Notes under the pieces: generated by a model
The model's database searches: none
Seen by the model: only the letters and a program-made list of their open reading frames with translations
Told to the model about the DNA's origin: nothing
Origin: an uncultured bacterium
Lineage (GTDB): Bacteria > Edwardsbacteria > AC1 > EtOH8
Direction of reading: 5' to 3'
DNA length: 7,331 bases
Assembly: GCA_937958665.1 (NCBI GenBank)
Contig: CALGNM010000281.1
Location: 1-7,331 of the forward strand
Shown: piece after piece, positions 1 to 5,975 of the stretch
Position numbering within the stretch: position 1 is the stretch's first letter
Layout of the letters: every line of letters begins with the position of its first letter
Program-made: the position numbers and the translations under genes

Positions 1-45
1 TACTTCAAGCCCAAAATCACCTAAAAGTTAGTGGCTGAATTGCGA

Positions 46-945
46 CTATACCCATTTGTTTCTGTATTCCAACAGCACCATATGGATCGGCAGGGTGTGC
101 CGCCAGCCGGTGCCTTTGATTATCTTCCGGTACCAGGGGTGGCGGGGGAAGACCATCTCCAGGGTCTTTCCCGCCAGCAGGCCGCCCAGCCGGCGGGCCT
201 CCCGCAGCACCAGACGCAGGGTTTGGGGGTCGCGGGCCACGGTGTTGCCGAAGGTGACGTATTTCTTGTCCTGTGACTGTATCAGCATGGTCACCCCGGA
301 CAAACCCTGTTGATCGAAATACACCCAAACCCGCCTCTCCCTGATCAGCCGTTGCAGCAGAGGCTGATCCAGGGTCATGGCCTTCCAACCCTCCAGGTAA
401 AAGCCCTTCCAAAGCCTGGAGCGGCTGTCCCTTTTCAACAGACGCATGATCTCCCCGGCATCGGACGGCCGGGCCGGCACCAGTTTGGTCTCATCTGATT
501 TAGGGGCCTTGCACCACATCTCGTCGTAAGCGTTGATGATCCTCATGCCCTTGGACTTGCCCAGATGAATGGAGATCTTGTTGTATGATCCGGTGGCATA
601 GCGGATGTACTTTGGCTTGAAAGACAGGGCCTTGGCCCAGGTGAAGTCCTGGATGGCCCTGCCCACCCCATGGCCCCGAAAGGTGGGATCCACCCGCAAG
701 CCCTCCAGCCACAGCTCGCCCGGCCGGTGCTCGGTGATCTTGCCCAGCCCGATGGCGGTGCCGTGCAGGTCGGCCACGAAGAAATACCCCCGCCGCTCCT
801 TCAACCACTGGCCCCATACCTCCGGGATATAGTCCCCCCACCGTCCGAAGGTCTTCTGGCAGAAATCGAATACCGTCGCCTGATCCGAGGGCCTAGCCCT
901 GCGGAATCTTACTTCATCGATCTCGAAATATTTTCTTTTCTTCAT
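46..945 (-). CDS. Tandem GNAT-like N-acetyltransferase
   Basis: This 299-residue protein looks like an acetyl-CoA-dependent GCN5-related N-acetyltransferase of unknown substrate. The N-terminal half (about residues 12-145) has the GNAT pattern: an Arg-Ala-Arg-Pro-Ser-Asp first strand (16-21), then strand beta-4 ending in EGLRVDP followed by the acetyl-CoA pyrophosphate loop RGHGVG (residues 90-95). The second half (about 154-295) starts with another 'PARPSDAGEIMRLL' segment resembling the first strand and helix, but no R/QxxGxG/A loop is visible, so it is probably a degenerate second GNAT fold. The start is supported by GGAG at 953-956, 7 nt upstream of the ATG. It is the last gene seen in the minus-strand series, 61 bp after the YitT-family gene, and ends in TAG with only 45 bp of window left. 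The GNAT call is firm; the substrate cannot be inferred. Confidence 0.85.
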   Translation of the reverse strand: MKKRKYFEIDEVRFRRARPSDQATVFDFCQKTFGRWGDYIPEVWGQWLKERRGYFFVADLHGTAIGLGKITEHRPGELWLEGLRVDPTFRGHGVGRAIQDFTWAKALSFKPKYIRYATGSYNKISIHLGKSKGMRIINAYDEMWCKAPKSDETKLVPARPSDAGEIMRLLKRDSRSRLWKGFYLEGWKAMTLDQPLLQRLIRERRVWVYFDQQGLSGVTMLIQSQDKKYVTFGNTVARDPQTLRLVLREARRLGGLLAGKTLEMVFPRHPWYRKIIKGTGWRHTLPIHMVLLEYRNKWV

Positions 946-952
946 CGTTCAT

Positions 953-956
953 CTCC
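953..956 (-). promoter_or_regulatory. Ribosome binding site of the GNAT gene
   Basis: GGAG lies 7 nt before the ATG at 945, within the 61-bp gap after the YitT-family gene. No convincing separate promoter was seen in that gap. Confidence 0.5.
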
Positions 957-1006
957 AATTCGTTCCCGATTTGCCTTCATCCCTGGTCCTGGGCTGGCAA
1001 TTCGGA

Positions 1007-1912
1007 TTAACTGCCTGCACTTTCCACCTTGCTCCAGGGGGTGAAGCCATGCCCCAGCACCTCCTTGGCGTCGGTCACCACCATGAAGGCCTTGGGGTCG
1101 AGGGCCTTGACGATCTCCCTAAGCTGGGCCAGTTCCTTGCGGCTGACCACGCAGAACAGGATGGTGCGTTCGGTGCCCTTATAGAATCCCTTGCCCACCC
1201 ACAAGGTCCCGCCCCGGTCCATGCCCAGCACCACCTCGCCCCGGATCAGCTCATAATGGTCGGATATGATGTAGGCCGCCTTGTTGTAGGACGGGCCCTC
1301 CAGGATCAGGTCCAGGATGCGGCTGGAGACATACAGGGTGGTGAACCCCAGCAGGGCCAGGTCCACCTTCTTGAAGGTCAGCCCGGCCAGGGCGATGATG
1401 AAGAAGTCCACGATCATGATGCCCAGTCCCGGGGTGGCATTGGTGTGCTTGGCCAGTATCTGGGCCACGATGTCCGACCCCCCGGTGGTGGCCTGGTGCC
1501 GGAAGACCAACCCCAGGCCCAGCCCCAGCAGCACCGCCCCGTAGATCGAGGCCAGGATGGTGTTCTGGGTGGCGGCTTTCAAATGCCAGGTGGCCTGGAA
1601 GAAATCCGTCAGGAATGAGGCCATGAACACCGCATAGATGGTTTGGAAACCGAACTTCTTGCCGAACTCCATCAGCCCCCAGATGAACAGCGGGATATTG
1701 ATCACGAAGATCATGGTGCCCACCGGCAGCTTGAACAGATAGTGGAAGATCACCGCCAGACCGGCCGCCCCGCCGGCCGCAATATTGTGGGGCACCAGGA
1801 ACAGGTCGTAGGACAGGGCCATCAGGGCCGCCCCTAAGGTGATCACAAAGAAGTCCCAGATTACCTTGGGCAGCCGGGGCTTGATGATGATTCGCCTGAT
1901 GTTGATGTCCAT
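1007..1912 (-). CDS. YitT family integral membrane protein (DUF161 + DUF2179)
   Basis: This 301-residue protein is an inner-membrane protein of the YitT family, whose biochemical role is not established. The N-terminal region has several hydrophobic stretches that look like membrane helices (about 18-40, 46-60, 66-83, 92-107, 118-136, 163-180 and 184-203). It also carries family-type motifs: a Pro-His-Asn-Ile-Ala-Ala-Gly-Gly loop (41-48) and TGGSDIVAQIL (143-153). The C-terminal soluble part (about 212-291) matches the DUF2179 pattern, with a 'RGGTLWVGKGFYKG' segment and a closing 'EVLGHGF'. Length is normal for the family. The ATG lies 3 bp beyond the larC TAG stop, and its likely ribosome binding site AGGA (1919-1922) overlaps the end of larC, so it is probably co-translated with the lar genes. 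A link to nickel or lactate metabolism would be inference from position only. Confidence 0.9.
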   Translation of the reverse strand: MDINIRRIIIKPRLPKVIWDFFVITLGAALMALSYDLFLVPHNIAAGGAAGLAVIFHYLFKLPVGTMIFVINIPLFIWGLMEFGKKFGFQTIYAVFMASFLTDFFQATWHLKAATQNTILASIYGAVLLGLGLGLVFRHQATTGGSDIVAQILAKHTNATPGLGIMIVDFFIIALAGLTFKKVDLALLGFTTLYVSSRILDLILEGPSYNKAAYIISDHYELIRGEVVLGMDRGGTLWVGKGFYKGTERTILFCVVSRKELAQLREIVKALDPKAFMVVTDAKEVLGHGFTPWSKVESAGS

Positions 1913-1915
1913 CTG

Positions 1916-3076
1916 CTATCCTGTGAATGCTGCCATTGCCGCGGCAAATATATTTCGCAATGGCACCTTGTGTTTGCGGGCGGCTGCCAGGCACGAAGAA
2001 TATTCCGGCTGGATTTTTTTCTCTCCGCCGGCCAGCTCCGCCACCTTGCCTTCGATAAGGCCGTACCTGGTCTTTACCTTGATCACCTTCCGAGAAAGAA
2101 TATATCGTTCAACCGTTGTGCGCCTGATGCCCAGGGTGGTGGTCTCTTGCATGATGATGTCCACGGCCTTCTTTTCATGGGACGAATCGACCAGCACCGA
2201 AAGCATCACCGCCGGGCGGTCCTTTTTCATCTGGATAGGCGTGAAATAGACATCGCAGGCACCGGCGGCCAGAAGCAGCTCCATCAGGTATCCGCAGATC
2301 TGCGGGTTCATATCATCGATGTTGGTCTCCAGCAACACCATCCGGCCCGGGGAATTCCCCGATTCAGTATGCTCGCCGACCATGGCCCGCAGGATATTGG
2401 GCTCCGGCAGGTCTCGGGTCCCGGCGCCGTGGCCGACCGAGGCCAGCGTCATGGCCGGCAGGGGGCCGAAAGACTCCGCCAGGCAGACCATCAGCAGCGC
2501 TCCGGTGGGAGTCACCAATTCCCCCGACAGATGGTTCTGATAAATTGAGGCCTTCTTCAACAGCAGGGCGGTGGCCGGAGCCGGAACCGGCAACACCCCA
2601 TGGCGGCACTTGACGGTCCCCTTCCCGACATTGAGCGGGGAGCAGAATACCTTTTCGACCCCCAGGTCGTCCAAGGCCAGCATGGTCCCGGCGATGTCGA
2701 TGATGCTGTCGATGGCCCCCACCTCGTGGAAATGGACCCGGGTGACCGTGGTCCGGTGCACCCGGGCCTCGGCCCGGGCCAAGGTGGTGAACGCCTCAAT
2801 GATCCTTTCTTCGACCGATGTTTTGTATTTTGCCCTTTTAACCAGCCGGATGATGTCGGACAGGTTCCTCTCCGGCTGCCCCTGGCAATCGACCACCAGG
2901 TGAAGCCCGCCCACCCCCTGCCGGGTTACCTGCTCGAATCGCATCTTCCAGCCCTTGACCGGGATCTTCTGCAACTGGCCGGCCACCATCCTCCGGTCCG
3001 CCCCGGCATCCAGCAACGAGGCCAGGATCATGTTGCCCGAGGCCCCGGTGGGGCAATCGAAGAAAACGGCCCTCAT
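1916..3076 (-). CDS. larC: LarC, nickel insertion enzyme for the nickel-pincer nucleotide cofactor
   Basis: LarC is the CTP-dependent cyclometallase that inserts nickel into the dithio-pyridinium mononucleotide to finish the NPN cofactor. The 386-residue product has the family motifs in order: FDCPTGASGNM near the N-terminus (6-16), HFHEVGAIDSIIDIAG (115-130), HGVLPVPAPATALLL (159-173), GELVTPTGALL (185-195), ETNIDDMNP (250-258), QMKKDRP (282-288), ETTTLGIR (311-318) and a C-terminal 'QPEYSSCLAAARKHKVP'. It is one continuous frame; in Lactiplantibacillus plantarum the gene is split into larC1/larC2 and read through by frameshifting, and that is not needed here. The N-terminal motif has Asn15 where many homologues have Asp (GDM). 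The start ATG (3076-3074) overlaps the larB TGA as ATGA, indicating translational coupling. It is followed 3 bp later by the YitT-family gene. Confidence 0.93.
   Translation of the reverse strand: MRAVFFDCPTGASGNMILASLLDAGADRRMVAGQLQKIPVKGWKMRFEQVTRQGVGGLHLVVDCQGQPERNLSDIIRLVKRAKYKTSVEERIIEAFTTLARAEARVHRTTVTRVHFHEVGAIDSIIDIAGTMLALDDLGVEKVFCSPLNVGKGTVKCRHGVLPVPAPATALLLKKASIYQNHLSGELVTPTGALLMVCLAESFGPLPAMTLASVGHGAGTRDLPEPNILRAMVGEHTESGNSPGRMVLLETNIDDMNPQICGYLMELLLAAGACDVYFTPIQMKKDRPAVMLSVLVDSSHEKKAVDIIMQETTTLGIRRTTVERYILSRKVIKVKTRYGLIEGKVAELAGGEKKIQPEYSSCLAAARKHKVPLRNIFAAAMAAFTG
1919..1922 (-). promoter_or_regulatory. Ribosome binding site of the YitT-family gene
   Basis: AGGA lies 6 nt before the ATG and overlaps the last codons of larC, so initiation of the membrane-protein gene is spatially tied to larC termination. 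Confidence 0.5.
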
Positions 3077-3825
3077 CGGCCACCGCCCTTGATGATGGCG
3101 GCCGCCAGGTAGCCGGCCCCGAATCCGTTGTCGATGCTAACCACCGACACCCCCGGGGAGCAGCTGTTGAGCATGGCCAGCAAGGCGGCGATGCCCCCGA
3201 AGCTGGCCCCATAGCCCACGCTGGTGGGCACGGCAATGACCGGACAGGCCAGCAGCCCGCTGACCACGCTGGGCAGGGCCCCCTCCATGCCGGCCACGGC
3301 CACCACCGCCCTGGCCCCCCGCAGGACCTCCAGCTTGTCCAGCAGCCGGTGCAAACCGGCCACTCCCACGTCCCACATCCGGACCACCCGGCTGCCCATG
3401 ATCTCGGCGGTCAGGGCCGCCTCCTCGGCCACCGGGATGTCCGAGGTTCCGGCGGTCAGCACCACGGCATAAGGTCCTTCCTTCCGGGGATTGCCCTTAA
3501 GGCTGGAGATAATCCTGGCCTCCTGATGATAGGCTGCTCGGGGGCAAACCCGGCGAATCGCCCGAAAGTGGGCAGCATTGGCCCGGGTGGCCATCACCGG
3601 GCCGTGCTCCTGCATCTTCAGGAATATCCGGGCAGCCTGCAACGGCGTCTTGCCCTGGCAGAATATCACCTCCGGCATCCCCCGGCGCAGCGAGCGGTGG
3701 GTGTCGATGCTGGCGCAGCCGATGTCCCGGTAGGGCAGTTCCGCCAGTTTTTCCATAACCTGGCTTTGGGGGATCCTCCCCTTCCGGTATCGCTCAAGCA
3801 GTTGGGCGATTTTTTCTTTCTGCAT
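3073..3825 (-). CDS. larB: LarB, pyridinium-3,5-biscarboxylate mononucleotide synthase
   Basis: LarB performs the first step of NPN cofactor synthesis: it carboxylates the pyridinium ring of nicotinic acid adenine dinucleotide and cleaves the phosphoanhydride, releasing AMP. From the chosen start it is 250 residues, typical for the family. A short N-terminal domain leads to 'DTHRSLRRGMPEVIF' (41-55). A PurE-like C-terminal domain follows with TAGTSDIPVAEEA (124-136), GMEGALPSVVSGL (179-191), PTSVGYGASFGGIAALLAMLNSC (200-222) and IDNGFGAG (231-238). Cys222 in 'MLNSC' lines up with the cysteine reported as the catalytic thiol in L. plantarum LarB. An in-frame ATG at 3843 would add six residues (MITGRS), but the ATG at 3825 is preceded by GGGAAG (3830-3835) and begins with the family-like MQKEKIAQLL, so I prefer it. 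The gene overlaps larE by 32 bp and larC by 4 bp. Confidence 0.93.
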   Translation of the reverse strand: MQKEKIAQLLERYRKGRIPQSQVMEKLAELPYRDIGCASIDTHRSLRRGMPEVIFCQGKTPLQAARIFLKMQEHGPVMATRANAAHFRAIRRVCPRAAYHQEARIISSLKGNPRKEGPYAVVLTAGTSDIPVAEEAALTAEIMGSRVVRMWDVGVAGLHRLLDKLEVLRGARAVVAVAGMEGALPSVVSGLLACPVIAVPTSVGYGASFGGIAALLAMLNSCSPGVSVVSIDNGFGAGYLAAAIIKGGGR

Positions 3826-4624
3826 GCTTCTTCCCGTTATCATAACAGCCTTTTTGGTACCCAGCCAGATCCAGGGTCACGAATCGGTAACCCTCCCGGC
3901 GCAGCGCTCCGACTATCCGATCCTTCGCCCGCCAAGCCCGGTTGAATTGCCGGGCCGGGATCTCTATTCTGGCCAGATCCCCATGGTGCCTTACTCTTAA
4001 GCTGGAGAAGCCCATTCCCCTCAAACCGGCCTCCGATCTTTCGATCCTCTCCAAGTCCTGGATTTTGATGGCCACCCCGTATGGTATCCTGGTAGCCAAG
4101 CAGGGATTTGAGGGGGCGTCCCAATTTGGCAAGCCCATCCTTCGGGCCAGCCGGCGGACCTCGGACTTGGCCAGCCCGGCCTCCGCCAGGGGGCTTCGGA
4201 TGCCGAATTTTGCCGAGGCATCCCGGCCGGGGCGGAATTCTCCCATATCATCGGCGGTGCTCCCGTCGACCACCGCCCTTAGACCATGGCTCCGGGCGAT
4301 TCGCCTGAGTCCCCCCCATAGCAGTGCCTTGCAGTGGAAGCAACGGTCCGGCGGGTTGGCCCTAAAGCGCCTGTCCTTCAACTCGCCGCTGGCAATCGTC
4401 TGATGTTTGATTCCCAGCTTCCGGGCTGTCGCCCGGGCGGCGGCAACCTCTGCCCTGGATCTGATGGCCGAGTCCGCAGTCACCGCCAAATATCTCCCAT
4501 CCAGCACCCTCTTGGCCATTACCGCCAGAAAAGTGCTGTCTATTCCACCCGAATAAGCCACGGCTGCCGGACCCAAGTCTCGCAGAATCCGCTCCAGCCT
4601 CTGTAATTTGGCGCCGGGGGTCAT
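3794..4624 (-). CDS. larE: LarE, ATP-dependent sulfur insertase for the nickel-pincer nucleotide
   Basis: LarE adenylates the two carboxylates of the LarB product and replaces each with a thiocarboxylate. The 276-residue protein is a PP-loop ATP pyrophosphatase: SGGIDST (25-31) binds ATP, followed by RCFHCK (94-99), DGSTADD (120-126), GIRSPLAEAGLAKSEVRRLAR (141-161), and the segment PNWDAPSNPCLATRIPYG (166-183). Cys175 aligns with the sacrificial Cys176 of L. plantarum LarE. Cys95 and Cys98 add a CxxC, giving a three-cysteine set like that of the [4Fe-4S]-containing Thermotoga maritima LarE, in which the protein cysteine is not consumed; that mechanism here is inferred. The chosen ATG (4624) forms an ATGA overlap with the upstream phosphoesterase stop. 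A longer frame from 4681 would add 19 Arg-rich residues lying inside that gene, so I reject it. No clear Shine-Dalgarno precedes the start, so it probably relies on coupling. Confidence 0.93.
   Translation of the reverse strand: MTPGAKLQRLERILRDLGPAAVAYSGGIDSTFLAVMAKRVLDGRYLAVTADSAIRSRAEVAAARATARKLGIKHQTIASGELKDRRFRANPPDRCFHCKALLWGGLRRIARSHGLRAVVDGSTADDMGEFRPGRDASAKFGIRSPLAEAGLAKSEVRRLARRMGLPNWDAPSNPCLATRIPYGVAIKIQDLERIERSEAGLRGMGFSSLRVRHHGDLARIEIPARQFNRAWRAKDRIVGALRREGYRFVTLDLAGYQKGCYDNGKKHAERKNRPTA
3830..3835 (-). promoter_or_regulatory. Ribosome binding site deciding the larB start
   Basis: GGGAAG lies just upstream of the ATG at 3825, inside the end of larE. It falls within the extra six codons that would follow the alternative in-frame ATG at 3843, which favours the downstream start. 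Confidence 0.5.
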
Positions 4625-5115
4625 TTCAGCGGCAGTTCTATGATCCGGCCGCTCATGTCGTCCAGCTCCACCACGGCGCAAGTGGCCTTGCCGGTGAGGT
4701 AGCCGCAGGCCTCGCCGGGGTTGACCACCAGGGTCCCCTCTTCGTAGATGTTCACCTGGTGGGTGTGCCCGTAGAGGATCAGGTCGTAATTGCCTGATTT
4801 GATCAGGCTGTCCAGACAGCGCGGCTCATGCATCATGCAGATGCTGCGTTCTCCGATATTCAGGTCATGAGGGCCGCCGTGGAGCTCGAACCCGGCCTCC
4901 TCGAAACGCTCCTTGAGGTAGACCTTCTCCCCGTCGTTGTTCCCGTAGACCCCTATCAGCCTCAACCGGGCCTTGGCGAATACCGGGACAATAAAGGGGG
5001 CCACGAAATCGCCGGCATGAAGGACGGTCTGCACCCCATCTTCGGCAAAGGCCTCACAGGCCTTCTGGCAGGCTTCCAGGTTATCATGGGTATCGGAGAT
5101 CAGGCCTATCTTCAT
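4621..5115 (-). CDS. YfcE/MJ0936-type calcineurin-like metallophosphoesterase
   Basis: This 164-residue protein is a small single-domain metal-dependent phosphoesterase of the YfcE/MJ0936 family, whose members hydrolyse artificial phosphodiester substrates; the natural substrate is usually unknown. All metal-ligand motifs are visible: SDTH (Asp8, His10), AGDF (Asp36), GNND (Asn59), MHE (His96) and GHTH (His117, His119). It is also full length and looks catalytically intact. The start is supported by AAGGGAG at 5122-5128, 6 nt before the ATG. It follows mutM by 37 bp, and its TGA overlaps the larE ATG (ATGA), so it is probably translated together with the lar genes. LarB releases AMP and LarE consumes ATP, so a nucleotide-related housekeeping role is conceivable, but I have no sequence evidence for it. 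Confidence 0.92.
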   Translation of the reverse strand: MKIGLISDTHDNLEACQKACEAFAEDGVQTVLHAGDFVAPFIVPVFAKARLRLIGVYGNNDGEKVYLKERFEEAGFELHGGPHDLNIGERSICMMHEPRCLDSLIKSGNYDLILYGHTHQVNIYEEGTLVVNPGEACGYLTGKATCAVVELDDMSGRIIELPLK

Positions 5116-5121
5116 TTTCGT

Positions 5122-5128
5122 CTCCCTT
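5122..5128 (-). promoter_or_regulatory. Ribosome binding site of the metallophosphoesterase gene
   Basis: AAGGGAG sits 6 nt upstream of the ATG in the 37-bp gap after mutM. It is the clearest Shine-Dalgarno of the segment and may be the main ribosome entry point for the coupled phosphoesterase-larE-larB-larC block, since larE has no clear site of its own. Confidence 0.6.
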
Positions 5129-5152
5129 CATCGGTCAGCTATCAGCCGGACG

Positions 5153-5971
5153 CTATCTCTGGCACCGGGGGCACCAGTAGGTCCCCCGTCCCCGGTAGGT
5201 ATCCCTGACGATGGTCCCCCCGCACCTCCGGCATTTGCGGCCCTGCCGGTCGTATACCCGGTGCTTCACCTGGAACCAGCCTTTCTTGCCCTGCCCGTCC
5301 CGATAGGTATCCACCGAACTGCCCCGGGCGGCGATGGCTTCCTTAAGGACCCGGACAATCGCCCGATGAAGCTTCCCGATCTCGGCGCTGACCAAGCTAT
5401 TGGCCGGCCTCTGTGGCAGAATGCCTGCCCGGTGCAGGGCCTCGGAGGCATAAATATTTCCCAGGCCGGCAATGACGGTCTGATCCAGCAAAAGGGGCTT
5501 GATCGGTCCTTTGCGCCAGGCCAGTCGTTCCCGCAGCACATCGGCACTGAATCCCTTCCCCAGCGGCTCCGGACCCATCTTTCGGATAGATGCCAATTTA
5601 TGAGGGTTCCAGGTTATTTCGATGGCACCGAACTTCCTTTGATCGGAGAAAACCAACCTGCTCCCGTCGCGAAAATAAAAAATGACCCTGGCCGCCTTGG
5701 GCAGAGGATCACCTGGGGACTGGTGCTGAATGACCCCCGTCATTTTGAGGTGCACCACCAGGGCTAGCCCCCTGTCCATCATCATGATCAGGTATTTCCC
5801 CCTCCGGACGAAGCTGGCAAAGGAACGGCCTTTAACCAGCCGGGCAAGATCTTCCGGACCGCCCCCCTTGAGTGACCCGGGGTTGAGGACCTCGGCTCCG
5901 GACATGCTCCTTCCCCGGACCTGCCGGGCCAGGTCCCGGCGGACTGTCTCTACCTCCGGCAGTTCCGGCAT
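5153..5971 (-). CDS. mutM: MutM/Fpg, formamidopyrimidine-DNA glycosylase
   Basis: This is a bifunctional base-excision repair enzyme that removes 8-oxoguanine and formamidopyrimidines and cleaves the abasic site by beta,delta-elimination. The 272-residue product begins MPELPEVETV, so after Met removal the catalytic Pro2 and Glu3 are in place; this fixes the start. Lys59 in RRGKYL corresponds to E. coli Lys57. Met77 and the QRKFG segment (111-115) fall where the lesion-void-filling residues sit. GLGNIYASEALHRAGI (169-184) is the helix-two-turn-helix with conserved Asn172. The C-terminal zinc finger has Cys247, Cys250, Cys267 and Cys270, with Arg262 in the 'RGTYWC' loop. It starts 4 bp after the upstream coiled-coil gene's TGA. 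The nearest purine-rich site, GGGAGG (5986-5991), is 14 nt upstream, which is unusually far, so coupling to the upstream gene is likely. All key residues are present. Confidence 0.97.
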   Translation of the reverse strand: MPELPEVETVRRDLARQVRGRSMSGAEVLNPGSLKGGGPEDLARLVKGRSFASFVRRGKYLIMMMDRGLALVVHLKMTGVIQHQSPGDPLPKAARVIFYFRDGSRLVFSDQRKFGAIEITWNPHKLASIRKMGPEPLGKGFSADVLRERLAWRKGPIKPLLLDQTVIAGLGNIYASEALHRAGILPQRPANSLVSAEIGKLHRAIVRVLKEAIAARGSSVDTYRDGQGKKGWFQVKHRVYDRQGRKCRRCGGTIVRDTYRGRGTYWCPRCQR

Positions 5972-5975
5972 GGTG

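Noticed and set aside
12-36. Possible weak terminator hairpin after the GNAT gene
   Set aside because: On the minus strand CTAA and TTAG could pair around a 3-nt loop, followed by a short T run, but the stem is only 4 bp plus a bulged extension. This is too weak to call.
971-1618. A 215-codon open frame on the plus strand
   Set aside because: It is antisense to the YitT-family gene, whose minus-strand frame has clear family motifs and a proper ribosome binding site. The plus-strand product has no motif.
1251-1994. A 247-codon minus-strand frame overlapping the YitT-family gene
   Set aside because: It is an out-of-frame shadow of the YitT and larC coding region, with Gly/His/Pro-rich composition and no family signature.
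4625-4681. N-terminal extension of LarE from an upstream ATG at 4681
   Set aside because: The extra 19 residues are Arg-rich, unlike LarE N-termini, and lie wholly inside the phosphoesterase gene. The ATGA overlap at 4621-4624 gives a typical start.
5129-5150. Short GCTGA direct repeat and small inverted repeat between mutM and the phosphoesterase gene
   Set aside because: The stem is only 3 bp and the repeat unit 5 bp, which is expected by chance.
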